43,918 nucleotides of DNA from Verrucomicrobia bacterium UBA1727 (GTDB lineage Bacteria; Verrucomicrobiota; Kiritimatiellia; RFP12; UBA1067). This document shows, piece by piece, positions 26,250 to 35,300 of the stretch; position 1 is the first letter of the stretch, and the number at the start of each line of letters is the position of its first letter. The notes under the pieces are model-generated. The model was not told where the DNA came from. It did no database searches and saw only the letters and a list, made by a program, of their open reading frames with translations. The translations under genes were made by a program, and so were the position numbers. Location of the stretch: contig DCIL01000074.1 of the NCBI GenBank assembly GCA_002315875.1, positions 1 through 43,918 on the forward strand. Direction: 5' to 3'.

Positions 26250-27281
26250 TTGGCGCAAGCGACATGGGGCAGTGCGGCGGTTGATGGGTTGGTGGACCAC
26301 ATCCACAGCCATGACCCAATGGCTAAGGGATATGGAAGAAGTAGCCTCTACAGCATGGTTGCTGTCTACGAAGCGTTTTCCTCTGCTGAATTTCTGGAGT
26401 TGATCGCTCGTCATGCACGTTCTGTGCAGCCAATAGCTGCACAAATAGAACTGTCTGGATTTGTCCAGCCCGTGGCTGGACAAATGTCCGATGCGAAGGA
26501 AATCGTCCAGCCACGGGCTGGACAATCAATACCGAATGTTTTATTTCTGACGACATTCACAAATTTGGTTGAAATCGTCAACCGTGTACGCACGGCGCAG
26601 GAGCGATTGTTTTACATCGTCTATTCGCATCGGGAGAACTTGCGCAAGCTGGAGCTGCGCCGATGCCTGATCAACGATACATATTCGACTCTGCTGGGCG
26701 GCAACAAGAAGAATCTTTCGGTGGCGCTCAAGCGTCTCTATCCGGCATCGCCCGTGATGTTCAAGGACACGGCTCTTGTCGATTTCCTGAATATTCCCGA
26801 ACGTCATCGGGAAAGTCGTCTTCGCAACGGAATCGTCGACCATATCAAGCAGTTCATCCTTGAGATCGGGAAGGATTTCCTTTTTGTCGACGAGGAGTAT
26901 ACCTTGAAGGTTGGTGGCAAGAGTTTTCATTCCGATTTGCTTTTCTATCATCGTGGCTTGCAGTGCCTTGTCGCGATTGAACTGAAGTCGCGAGACTTCA
27001 AGCCGTCCGACATGGGCCAGCTGGAGTTCTATCTTGAGGCTCTTGATCGAAATGTCAAGCGTTCAAACGAAAATCCGTCCATTGGCATCCTCCTGTGCAA
27101 AAACGCGGACAGGAGCGTGGTCGAGTATGCGCTCTCGCGGACGATGAGTCCCGCAATGGTCGCCGAATATAAGCGCATGCTTATCCCGAAAGAGGTTCTG
27201 CAGCGGACATTTGACGATTATCTTGCGTTTCCCGAAACGATTGCACGGAAAAAGGGAGATCCAGATCCGACACTGGCGTAA
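26250..27281 (+). CDS. DUF1016 (YhcG-type) PD-(D/E)XK nuclease, N-terminally truncated
   Basis: 343 aa from TTG 26250, but family similarity continues upstream without any ATG, GTG or TTG: S-E-I-G-A-F-I-S-R-R before AQATWGSAAVDGLVDHI corresponds to the IGxyIsxR...WG block of the DUF1016 N-domain. Roughly the first 30-40 residues of the family are missing, and the frame is cut by the promoter and TGA at 26187. The gene may start at TTG or another non-standard codon, or be a 5'-decayed copy. The C-terminal nuclease domain is intact: FHSDLLFYHRGLQCLVAIELKSRDF with D229, E244, K246. The linker holds three palindromes encoding VQPxAxQ repeats. Such nucleases are linked to mobile-element and restriction-like loci; the function here is unknown. 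Confidence 0.82.
   Translation: MAQATWGSAAVDGLVDHIHSHDPMAKGYGRSSLYSMVAVYEAFSSAEFLELIARHARSVQPIAAQIELSGFVQPVAGQMSDAKEIVQPRAGQSIPNVLFLTTFTNLVEIVNRVRTAQERLFYIVYSHRENLRKLELRRCLINDTYSTLLGGNKKNLSVALKRLYPASPVMFKDTALVDFLNIPERHRESRLRNGIVDHIKQFILEIGKDFLFVDEEYTLKVGGKSFHSDLLFYHRGLQCLVAIELKSRDFKPSDMGQLEFYLEALDRNVKRSNENPSIGILLCKNADRSVVEYALSRTMSPAMVAEYKRMLIPKEVLQRTFDDYLAFPETIARKKGDPDPTLA
26423..26523. repeat. Three palindromic repeats inside the DUF1016 coding sequence
   Basis: Copy 1 (26423-26443) pairs TGTGCAGC with GCTGCACA around CAATA. Copy 2 (26459-26485) has a perfect 12-bp stem with loop CGT and core GTCCAGCC/GGCTGGAC. Copy 3 (26505-26523) has the same 8-bp stem with loop ACG and is the exact reverse complement of the core of copy 2. 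Each is read in the same frame, giving VQPIAAQ, VQPVAGQ and VQPRAGQ. Confidence 0.92.
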
Positions 27282-27344
27282 GGGTTTCACTTTTAGGCAA
27301 AACCGAGAGTTCTTTCCTGACGCGGTGAGACACTGCGTCTACGC

Positions 27345-27365
27345 GGGCCGGTCGGGGATCGGCCC
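27345..27365. repeat. GC-rich REP-like hairpin
   Basis: GGGCCGGTC pairs with GATCGGCCC (one G-U) around GGG: a 9-bp stem in 21 bases, followed by CCTACC. It lies 63 bases after the DUF1016 stop with no T-run, so it looks more like a dispersed palindromic repeat than an intrinsic terminator. Confidence 0.7.
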
Positions 27366-27386
27366 CTACCGTTTAAAACCTAACCG

Positions 27387-27538
27387 TCCGCCATTCGTAA
27401 CTCGTCACTCGTACTTCGTACTTCCCCCTACACCTACACCTTTAATCTACACCTATTTCCCCTCCGCCATTCGTCACTCGTCACTCCTACTTCGTACTTC
27501 CCCCTACACCTACACCTATTTTCTACACCTAATCTACT
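27387..27538 (+). repeat. Two copies of a 76-bp tandem repeat built of hexamers and heptamers
   Basis: Unit 1 (27387-27462) and unit 2 (27463-27538) both run TCCGCCATTCGT, ACTCGTCACTC, TACTTCGTACTTCCC, CCTACACCTACACCT, then CTACACCTA. Each unit is itself made of short repeats (ACTCGTC/ACTTCGT-like heptamers and CTACAC hexamers). No ORF is credible. This is the core of a 528-bp gap between the DUF1016 and DUF4143-type genes. Confidence 0.88.
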
Positions 27539-27555
27539 CTCTATCCTCTAACCCT

Positions 27556-27570
27556 CAGGGACAGGCCCTG
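27556..27570. repeat. Small hairpin CAGGG/CCCTG
   Basis: A 5-bp stem with a 5-base loop directly after the 76-bp repeats. No T-run follows. It could be a weak structural boundary of the repeat block. Confidence 0.4.
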
Positions 27571-27665
27571 CACGACCCTTGTAAATATTGGCTTTCGTGC
27601 GTGCTGCCAGATAATGCATGATACTATAGGGAACTCTTAACCTGCGAGCGCAATGAGCGGCATGA

Positions 27666-27747
27666 AGCATAAAAACGTGAGAAATGTCTGCTATACGATG
27701 CTTAAAAATGTGTAAGTATGTTAATTAAATGGTGCTTAAATCCGTGA
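27666..27747 (+). repeat. Three iteron-like direct repeats before the DUF4143-type gene
   Basis: AGCATAAAAACGTGA (27666), TGCTTAAAAATGTGT (27699) and TGCTTAAATCCGTGA (27733) share GC-TAAA---GTG and are spaced 33 and 34 bases, about three helical turns, so they face the same side of DNA. The last copy ends 8 bases before the -35 box at 27756. An operator for a DNA-binding regulator is one reading. Confidence 0.45.
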
Positions 27748-27755
27748 TAACAGTA

Positions 27756-27785
27756 TTGAATTATCGGCGATGAATATGGTATAGT
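27756..27785 (+). promoter_or_regulatory. Promoter of the DUF4143-type ATPase gene
   Basis: TTGAAT (27756-27761), an 18-base spacer ending in TGG, then TATAGT (27780-27785). An ACGGAGGA site at 27796-27803 precedes the ATG at 27810, so unlike the leaderless genes this transcript has a normal short leader. Confidence 0.7.
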
Positions 27786-27809
27786 ATTCGCAATGACGGA
27801 GGATGTACC

Positions 27810-29153
27810 ATGTTTAGACGCAAGATTTACGATTCGTTACTCGCGTGGAAAATGCGGGCGCACGGCACGACGGCACTTTTGATTGAAGGCGCCCGACGTG
27901 TCGGCAAGAGCACGGTTGTGGCGGAATTCGGTCGACGGGAATACCGCACTTGTATCGTGGTTGACTTCATGAAGCCGAACAAGAAGGTTGTAGCGGCCAT
28001 ACGCAACCATCCGGATGATTTGAACCGAATATTCACGGAACTGTCGTTTGCCTATAAGACGGTGCTTCATGAGCGAGAGTCGCTCATTGTCTTTGACGAG
28101 GTGCAGCGGTGCCCGCAGGCACGCGAACTCATCAAGGCATTGGTGGCGGACGGTCGTTATGATTACATCGAGACGGGGTCTCTCATTTCGATCCGTATGA
28201 ACGTGGCGGGAATTACATTGCCATCCGAAGAGGAAGCAATCGGCATGTACCCGATGGACTTCGAAGAGTTCCTTTGGGCGGCGGGCGACGAGGTCACGAT
28301 GCCGATGATTAGGACCTCGTTCGAGGCGAGGCGTCCTTTGGGCGCGGACATTCATGAGACGGTCATGGACCGCTATCGCGAATATCTGATGGTCGGCGGC
28401 ATGCCGCAGGTCGTGGCGAAATATCTTGAACGGAGAGATTTTGCCGCGGCGGATCATGCCAAGCGTATGATTCTCGCACTGTACCGCAACGACATTTCGA
28501 AGTTCGCGAAGAGGTCGGCGGCGAAGGTACGTCGCATCTTCGACGGCATACCGGGACAACTTACAAAGAAGGAGAAGAAGTATTCACTTGCTTCGCTCGG
28601 GAAGGATGCGCGCCGGCGTACGTACGAGGACGCCTTCCTCTGGTTGGACGACGCCAAGGTCGTCAATGTCGCGTATAACGCGACGGATCCCAATGCGGCG
28701 CTGGCGATGAGTGCGGACGATGCAACAGTCAAACTCTATTCCTCTGACACGGGGCTTTTGCTGTCGCAGTCGCTCGGGGATTCGGCGTATGCGGAAAGCG
28801 AGCTCTATCAGGCCGTTTACTCCGGCGATCTCGGCATCAACGAGGGGATGGTGATGGAGAATGCCGTGGCGCAGGCCTTTGCCACCAACGGTCGGAAGCT
28901 GTTCTTCTACTCGCGCTATGATCTCGAGGAGGCGGCCAATCGAATGGAAATCGATTTTCTGATTCGTCGCGGAAATGTGCTTTCTCCTGTCGAGGTCAAG
29001 AGCGGCAAGAACTGGTCGAAGCATTCGTCTCTCGATAAGTTCAGGAGGAAATTCGGCGAACGACTTGGTGAATCGTTTGTTCTCTACACTAAAGACATTC
29101 AGGTCAGGGATGGCATTACGCATTTGCCGATCTATATGGCGATGTTTCTGTGA
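27810..29153 (+). CDS. ATP-binding protein with DUF4143-type C-terminus
   Basis: A 447-aa protein of the AAA_14/DUF4143 architecture. LLIEGARRVGKSTVVAEFG is the P-loop, LIVFDEVQRCPQA the Walker B region, YIETGSLISI the sensor, and IGMYPMDFEEFLWAAG the family signature (P-l-x-F-x-E-F). The C-terminal part ends with EIDFLIRRGNVLSPVEVKSGKN, a PD-(D/E)XK-like D...ExK pattern. These ATPases are widespread, mobile and of unknown role. Non-coding sequence with CTACACCTAAT on both sides (27523-27533 and 29173-29183) hints at a cassette. Confidence 0.9.
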   Translation: MFRRKIYDSLLAWKMRAHGTTALLIEGARRVGKSTVVAEFGRREYRTCIVVDFMKPNKKVVAAIRNHPDDLNRIFTELSFAYKTVLHERESLIVFDEVQRCPQARELIKALVADGRYDYIETGSLISIRMNVAGITLPSEEEAIGMYPMDFEEFLWAAGDEVTMPMIRTSFEARRPLGADIHETVMDRYREYLMVGGMPQVVAKYLERRDFAAADHAKRMILALYRNDISKFAKRSAAKVRRIFDGIPGQLTKKEKKYSLASLGKDARRRTYEDAFLWLDDAKVVNVAYNATDPNAALAMSADDATVKLYSSDTGLLLSQSLGDSAYAESELYQAVYSGDLGINEGMVMENAVAQAFATNGRKLFFYSRYDLEEAANRMEIDFLIRRGNVLSPVEVKSGKNWSKHSSLDKFRRKFGERLGESFVLYTKDIQVRDGITHLPIYMAMFL

Positions 29154-29172
29154 AACCTCGGGGATGACGCAC

Positions 29173-29183
29173 CTACACCTAAT
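29173..29183 (+). repeat. CTACACCTAAT, second flank of the DUF4143-type gene
   Basis: The same 11-mer occurs at 27523-27533, at the end of the 76-bp repeats upstream of the ATPase gene. The two copies are in direct orientation and bracket that gene. Confidence 0.5.
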
Positions 29184-29232
29184 TTCTGCATCTTCAGTTA
29201 AAATTGTCATATAGCAACCGCTTGCTGATTTT

Positions 29233-29241
29233 TGGTATAAT
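29233..29241 (+). promoter_or_regulatory. Extended -10 promoter TGGTATAAT
   Basis: TATAAT at 29236-29241 with TG one base upstream and no clear -35. It would give a leader of about 97 bases for the isomerase gene at 29346, containing the heptamer-like repeats at 29265-29292. Confidence 0.6.
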
Positions 29242-29264
29242 TCAAAAATTCACGATAGGGAAAA

Positions 29265-29292
29265 CTCTGCGCCTCTGTGCCTCCGTGCGAGA
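29265..29292 (+). repeat. Short CCTCTGTG-type tandem repeat in the leader
   Basis: CTCTGCG, CCTCTGTG, CCTCCGTG and CGAGA follow each other directly, an imperfect 7-8-base repeat. Similar CTCTG-CG strings occur in many environmental genomes as intergenic repeats (recalled, not checked). Confidence 0.5.
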
Positions 29293-29345
29293 ATATTTAA
29301 TCTAACTGGAAACCAAACATAAAAATAATAAGGACAAACAAGCAT

Positions 29346-30281
29346 ATGAACATCAATCGTCGTTCCTTCCTCTGCGGACTCGGTGCCACCGCGGCACTTG
29401 GTGGATGCGCCACTGGCAAGCCCGTCGTCGCGCGTCACGTCAGTGACTATTCCGGCGTCCAGATCGGTGTCATCACCTATTCCTGGTGGGATCTTACGAA
29501 CGGATGGTCGAATCCGGGTTACATCGGCGAGAAGTCCATCTGCGCGTGCAAGAAGACGGGCCTCGGCACTATCGAGCTCATGGGTGGCGACGCCGAGAAT
29601 GCGGTCGGACTTCCTCATAAGGCCACGCTCGCCCAGCGCAATGCCGTCCCGGATTCGAAGTGGATCGAACTGCGCAAGCGTTTCGAGGCGGCGGGAATCA
29701 CGATTCACATCGTCAAGTTCGACAACGTCGGTCTCGGCTCCGATGAGGAGAACGCCTACTACGCGAAGGTCACCAAGCTGCTCGGCGCCGATACGATCAC
29801 CCGCGAGGTCATCGTCAACGACAAGAACGCGCGCAAGCTCAAGGCGGACGCGATCAAGAAGTGCGCGGAGGCGGCCGATAAGTATGGCATCAACATCGCC
29901 TTCCACAATCACACGCAGATCAATCTCGCCACCTACGCCGATCCGCTCATGGATCTTTCGCCGCGGCTGAAGATCAACTACGATATCGGACACTTCACCG
30001 CCTCGAACGAGGATGACCCGGTTGAGTTCGTCCGCCGCTTCAAAGATCGCATCGCCTCGATTCACATCAAGGATCGTACGCTCAAGCGCAACGGCGCGAA
30101 GAACCTGCCTTTCGGCAAGGGTGATACTCCGCTCAAGCGCCTCTTCGATTACATCAAGGCGGAAGGGCTCTACGACATTCCTTGCGACATCGAGCGCGAG
30201 TACGCGCTGCCCGCCGGTTCCGACCGCATCAGCGAAGTCGGCGTCTGCAACAAGTATTGCCGTGGCCTCATCTGTGGTTAA
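29346..30281 (+). CDS. Tat-exported lipoprotein, sugar phosphate isomerase/epimerase family
   Basis: A 311-aa xylose-isomerase-like TIM barrel (AP endonuclease 2 family). The N-terminus NRRSFLCGLGATAALGGC has a twin-arginine motif and a lipobox ending in Cys, so it is probably a Tat-exported lipoprotein. Metal-site strands include GTIELMGG, IAFHNHTQIN, INYDIGHFTASN and IASIHIKDRT, the usual His/Asp/Glu ligands of the family. It probably isomerises or epimerises sugars or keto-sugars outside the cytoplasm. It begins a run of co-directional genes (SUMF1-like, GH28, GH78 fusion). Confidence 0.9.
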   Translation: MNINRRSFLCGLGATAALGGCATGKPVVARHVSDYSGVQIGVITYSWWDLTNGWSNPGYIGEKSICACKKTGLGTIELMGGDAENAVGLPHKATLAQRNAVPDSKWIELRKRFEAAGITIHIVKFDNVGLGSDEENAYYAKVTKLLGADTITREVIVNDKNARKLKADAIKKCAEAADKYGINIAFHNHTQINLATYADPLMDLSPRLKINYDIGHFTASNEDDPVEFVRRFKDRIASIHIKDRTLKRNGAKNLPFGKGDTPLKRLFDYIKAEGLYDIPCDIEREYALPAGSDRISEVGVCNKYCRGLICG

Positions 30282-30288
30282 GGTCCAC

Positions 30289-31068
30289 ATGAAGTCATTC
30301 CTCGCAATTCTAATCACGGCCGCGTCGGTTCTTTCCGCCGCGGCCGCCGATTATCTTGTGGTCGATCTCTCCGGTGGGCGTGCCGCTGACAAGTGGACGG
30401 TTTGCGATTCCGCGCAACCGCCTGCGTTGTCCGATGCCCGGTGCCGAACCTCGGAGCTCTGGCTGCGGAGGATCGGCGCAGGGCTTGCCTGTGGCGTCTT
30501 TGAAATTACGCAGGCGCAGTATCGTTTCGCGACCGGCTTGAATCCGTCCCGTCACCGCGGCGATTCGCGTCCCGTGGAGTCGGTTTCGTGGAAGGATGCG
30601 AATGCGTTTGCCGCGCTGGTTTCGAACAAGACCGGTCTTAAGTTTAGGTTGCCGACGGCCGCGGAGTGGGAGACGGCTTGCCGCGCCGGCACTCGCACGT
30701 CCTTCAATAACGGAGTCAATCCAAGTTCTCACCACGATCGTCGCATCGACGAGGTCTGCCGTTACGGCTATAATCGCTTTGACGGGCGCGGCGGATTTTC
30801 GGAGCATGCCGTTGTCGGATCGTTCAAGCCGAATGCGTGGGGACTTTACGACATGCACGGCAATGTCGCCGAATGGTGCTCGGACACGAAGGGCAAACAT
30901 CCGCCGGTGCATCCGCTGATGGGCGGCAACTGGTACGAGTGCATGGAAAGTTCAAGTGCCTTTTCCTGCTCCAGCAGTTCTGACATGTCGGATTTCTTCT
31001 ATTCCACTGACGAGTATGCCTCCGACATCGCCGGCTTCCGTCTCTTCTGCGAAATCCCACAATCATGA
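30289..31068 (+). CDS. Formylglycine-generating-enzyme-like (SUMF1 domain) secreted protein
   Basis: A 259-aa protein with a signal peptide (MKSFLAILITAASVLSAAAA). SUMF1/C-type-lectin-like blocks: GVFEITQAQYRF, RPVESVSWKDANAFAALVS, FRLPTAAEWETACRAGT, NAWGLYDMHGNVAEWCSD, GGNWYEC and AGFRLFCE. The Cys pair of true FGE (C-x4-C near GGSW) is not at the canonical spacing, so it is probably not a sulfatase activator but a substrate- or partner-binding member. No sulfatase is seen in the window. The start at 30289 has AAGG just upstream. The TGA overlaps the GH28 ATG (ATGA). Confidence 0.85.
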   Translation: MKSFLAILITAASVLSAAAADYLVVDLSGGRAADKWTVCDSAQPPALSDARCRTSELWLRRIGAGLACGVFEITQAQYRFATGLNPSRHRGDSRPVESVSWKDANAFAALVSNKTGLKFRLPTAAEWETACRAGTRTSFNNGVNPSSHHDRRIDEVCRYGYNRFDGRGGFSEHAVVGSFKPNAWGLYDMHGNVAEWCSDTKGKHPPVHPLMGGNWYECMESSSAFSCSSSSDMSDFFYSTDEYASDIAGFRLFCEIPQS

Positions 31069-32324
31069 CAGTATTAAGGCAAATCGTATTTTATTTTTGT
31101 GCTCTATCTTCGTTCGCGTCCTTCGCCGGCGGAGTGTTCTCCGTCCGCGATTTCGGAGCCAAGGGTGATGGCATCGCCAAGGACACCGCCGCCGTGCAGG
31201 CCGCGGTGGACGCGGCAAATGCGGCGGGCGGCGGCGAGGTGCTGCTCGAGGCCGGCACGTATCTCTGCGGCACGATCTGGCTCAAGAGCAATGTTGATTT
31301 TCATCTTGGACCCGGTGCCGTGCTGAAGGGGTCCACTTCGTCCAATGACTACAATCGCGCCGAGGCCTATCAGCAGAACTGGAAGAGTGCGCGCGAGTCG
31401 GAAAACCAGTCCGGGGGACACCTCCTCATCGCGCTGGAGCAGCATAACATCACGCTGCGTGGTCCCGGCAAGATCGACGGCAGCGGCCTCTCCTTCGTTA
31501 CCTATCCCGATGGACGCGAACGCTTTCATCAGCGGGACTACGAGTGGCGTCCCGGACAGATGATCCATCTCGTCGAGTGTGAGGACGTCCGCATTACCGA
31601 TCTCGAGCTTACGAACAGTCCCTACTGGAATTGCTTCATACACGGCTGTAGCCACGTGTTCGTTCGTGGGGTCAGGGTGGAGACTCCCGTTGCTCCGCAC
31701 GTTCTCAATGGCGACGGCTTTACGATTGATGCCTGCACGTTTGTGACGTTGAGCGACTGTCAGATCGTCGCGTATGACGATGGGCTTACCATTCGCTGCG
31801 ATCAGCGTCGTCTCAAGCGTCGCACCGATTGTGCGAACATCACGGTCGAGAACTGTACGATTTCCTCGAAGATGAATGCGATCCGCGTCGGAGTAGGGGA
31901 CGGCAACATCCACGACGTCACCTTCAACAACATCGTCATCCACAATACGCGCACTGCGGTCAACTTCTGTTCTTCGTGGGGACGATTTGGAACGGATATC
32001 CGCCGCGTGCGCTTCAGCAATTTCTCCATCGAGTCGATTGACTTCCTACGCATGCATCAGAATGGCAAGACCACGCCGGTCGAAGATGTCTATTTCTCGA
32101 ACCTTTCCGGCTACGTGCGTCAGCGCTCGCGTATCTGGGCGAAGGAGGGACATCCCTTCCGCAACATCAAGCTTCGCAACGTCGATCTTCCTCAGGGCAT
32201 CGAGGTCCTGAATGTCGAAGGATTCTCGCTTGAGGATTCGACGCTGAAGTTTCTTCCGCTTTCGCCTGAGGCGGTCGAGTCGCGCAATCGCGACCTGCGC
32301 GAGGGAAGGGACGTTTTGTATTGA
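31065..32324 (+). CDS. GH28 family polygalacturonase-like enzyme, secreted
   Basis: A 419-aa right-handed beta-helix enzyme with a signal peptide (MTVLRQIVFYFCALSSFASFA). FSVRDFGAKGDGIAKDTAAVQAAVDAA and GGGEVLLEAGTYLCG are the conserved GH28 start. The catalytic region has NGDGFTID (N215-D217, in place of NTDG) and YDDG (D238, D239). The usual GHG and R-x-K blocks are changed (KMNAIRVGVG), as in divergent GH28 members acting on rhamnogalacturonan or other uronides. It is translationally coupled to the SUMF1-like gene. Confidence 0.88.
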   Translation: MTVLRQIVFYFCALSSFASFAGGVFSVRDFGAKGDGIAKDTAAVQAAVDAANAAGGGEVLLEAGTYLCGTIWLKSNVDFHLGPGAVLKGSTSSNDYNRAEAYQQNWKSARESENQSGGHLLIALEQHNITLRGPGKIDGSGLSFVTYPDGRERFHQRDYEWRPGQMIHLVECEDVRITDLELTNSPYWNCFIHGCSHVFVRGVRVETPVAPHVLNGDGFTIDACTFVTLSDCQIVAYDDGLTIRCDQRRLKRRTDCANITVENCTISSKMNAIRVGVGDGNIHDVTFNNIVIHNTRTAVNFCSSWGRFGTDIRRVRFSNFSIESIDFLRMHQNGKTTPVEDVYFSNLSGYVRQRSRIWAKEGHPFRNIKLRNVDLPQGIEVLNVEGFSLEDSTLKFLPLSPEAVESRNRDLREGRDVLY

Positions 32325-32342
32325 GAAAAGAAAGGAAATGAG

Positions 32343-35300
32343 ATGAAGAATCTGATGATGGTATTTGCGCTTGCAATGGCGCTCGCGGGGAACTCCTTCG
32401 CGGGGTCCGAAGACGTTGTTAAGTTTGCCGCGGCGGAGAGCGTGTGGCCGCAGGGACTTGAGAAGGAGATGAATACGCTCGTATCGTTCCGTGCGCCGTT
32501 CGCGCTGAAGGCCGGCGAGAAGGCGGAGCTCAAACTTGCCGCGTGGTATTCCTATCGAGTGAAGGTGAACGGCAAGTTCGTGGCGTTCGGTCCCGCGCGC
32601 GGACCCAAGGGCTTCTTTCGTCCCGATGTTCTCGATCTGACCCCCTTTGCCGGTGCCGGCGAGAACTCGGTCAAGATCGAGGTCGCGGGATACAACGTGC
32701 CGAACTTCTACCTGATGGAGCAGCCGCCGTTCGTCAAGGCGGAACTCGTGGTGAACGGACAGGTGCGCGCGTCGACGAAGGTGAAGGGCAGTGAGTTCGT
32801 GGCGAGCTTGGAGCCGCGCGTCAAGAAAGTGCCGCGCTACTCCTTCCAGCGTCCCTTCGCCGAGGTCTATCGTCTGCCCGGCGCTCCTTCACCGTCAGCG
32901 CTGGCGCTTGCCCCCGCACCGGAGCCGACGCTCATCCCGCGCCGTGCGCCGTATCCGCGTTACGAGATGAATCCGCGCATGGAGGTGATCTCGTTCGCGA
33001 AGGTGCGCGTGGACGAGAAGGTGAAAACTCATTCGGACCGTTCGCTTACTCTGCCCGGGAACTCGAAGGTCTTCAAGGGTTACAAGCTCGATGAGCTCGA
33101 GGAGAATCTCTGCTTCCTCGCGCAGCGGCTCGTCAGTTCCGATCGGCGGACTGCAACTGCCGCAGATAAGGCGCGGACGAGTTTCGCGCTCAGTGCCGGC
33201 AATTGCGCCGTCTTTGACAACGGACTTTGCGATACCGGTTTCCCGGGACTCCGCGTCGAAGTGAAGACCCCCGGTCGCCTGGTCCTGCAGTTTGACGAGG
33301 TCATCGCGCCGAATGGTGAGGCGCGCGGCATCTGCCGTTATTGGGATTGCTGCAATGCGATTCAGTGGGATTTCGATAAGCCCGGCATTTACGAGGTGGA
33401 TTCCTTTGAGCCCTACACGATGCGATATGCTCAGATCGATGTCGTCTCCGGCGATATGGTCGTCTCGGCGCCGCGCTTCAGGAGCTACAAGAATCCGACT
33501 GCCGCGGAGGCGGAATTCCGCGCGTCCGATTCCGATCTCGTAAAGATCTTCAATGCCGCGAAGGAGACGTTCCGCCAGAACGCGGTGGACGTGTTCACGG
33601 ACTGTCCGAGCCGCGAGCGCGCGGGCTGGAACTGCGATGCGTTCTTCACCTCGCCGGTCTCGACCATGCTCACCGGCAATGGTGATCTCGAGAAACTCTT
33701 CGTTGAGAATCTCGCCTTGCCGCCGAGCTTTGACTACATTCCCGACGGCGCGCTGCCGATGTGCTATCCGGCCGACTTTCCGGACGGCGGTTTCATTCCC
33801 AACTGGGCGATGTGGTTCGTTCTTCAGACCGAAGAGTATCTGCGCCGTACCGGCGACCGTGCGATGGTCGAGCGGCTGCGTCCGCGCTTCGAGAAGCTTC
33901 TGGCGTGGCTGTGGCGCTACCGCAACTCCGACGGACTTCTGGAGAAGCTGCCGGGCTGGGTGTTCGTTGAATGGAGCCGGTGCAACAAGCTCGTGCAGGA
34001 CGTGAACTATCCGTCGAACATGACTTTCGCGGATATGCTCGAGGCGCTCGATCGCATGTACGGTCGCGCTGATCTTGCCGCGGAGGCGAAGCGGATTCGC
34101 GCCGAGGTCCTCCGTCAGAGCTGGACCGGCAAGTGGTTCTGCGACAATGCGGTGCGCCAGAAGGACGGCACGCTCAAGTTGTCCGGCGAGTGTACCGAGA
34201 CCTGCCAGTACTATGCGTTCTTCCACCGCATCGCGACGCCCGAGTCGCATCCCGAACTTTGGAAGACGATGCTCACCGATTTCGGTCCCCAGCGCTACGA
34301 TCCCAACGACCGCAAGAAGCTCCTCAAATATCCCGAGATTTGGCCGTCCAACGCCTTCATCGGCAATTATCTGCGGCTTAAGCTTCTCGAGCGCGAAGGA
34401 CTCGGTGCGCAGATCCTCAACGAGACCAAGGGATACTTCATGTACATGGTTAATCGCACGGGTACGCTGTGGGAGAACGATACCACTTGCGCAAGCTGCA
34501 ACCACGGCTTCGCCTCGTATGCCGCGGTGCTGCTGGTGAGAAGCGTGCTCGGACTCGATGTCGATCTCGCCAGCAAGACCGTGACCGTGCGCGAGACGGA
34601 TGCGAAGCTCGATTTCTGCGGCGTCACGCTGCCGGCCGGCAATGGCAAGATCGTTTTTGATCGCGTTCTCAGAAACGGAAAATACGAGACCACTTGCAAG
34701 CTTCCCGAGGGATGGCGGCTCGTAAGGCGCGAAGGTGACAAGGTGGTCGTCAGGCCGTCCGACACGAGCGCGGCGCTTGTCAATCCCGACATGGGTTTCG
34801 TTTGCTACCACATGGCAGGGCGCATGTGGGCCTACGGATCCAAACTCGAAAGCGGTGATACGCTCGATTGGTTTCCCGGCGTGTCGACCGTCTATTTTCG
34901 CTTGCTCTGGAGCGAGCTCGAGCCGACCGAGGGCGATTACCGTTTCGACATCCTTGACCGCGTCGCGCAGAACTGGATCGCCAAGGGCAAGAAGCTTGCG
35001 TTCCGCGTCATCTGCTGCAATCAGACGGCGAATGCCTGTCCGGACTACGTGCGTGAGGCGGGGGCGAAGGGTGTTTGGTTCCAGTATAAGGGACATGGAG
35101 TGCCGAAGGATTTCCCCAAGCGCTGGGAGCCGGTCTATGACGATCCGATCTTTCTCGCGAAGTACGAGAAGTTCATGCGCGCGTTCGCAGATCGCTACGA
35201 TGGCGATCCCAACGTCGCCTTCGTGGATGTCGGCAGCTTCGGCATGTACGGTGAAGGCCACACCGGCAACACTCAGAAACTGAACAAGCAAGAGACCGAT

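Noticed and set aside
27345..27365. Rho-independent terminator for the DUF1016 gene
   Set aside because: The stem is GC-rich but no T-run follows; a REP-like repeat fits better.
27387..27538. CRISPR array
   Set aside because: Only two adjacent 76-bp units made of short internal repeats, with no unique spacers and no cas genes.
27617..27630. TGATACTATAG as a further promoter
   Set aside because: No gene follows within a reasonable distance, and the hexamer is a poor match once the TG spacing is applied.
29198..29211. GTTAAAATTGTCAT matching the inverse of 17093-17106 in the foldback element
   Set aside because: A 14-base match is expected by chance at this window size, and neither the element's termini nor its hairpins occur there.
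30289..31068. True formylglycine-generating enzyme
   Set aside because: The copper-binding Cys pair is not at the canonical spacing and no sulfatase lies in the window; only domain-level similarity is claimed.
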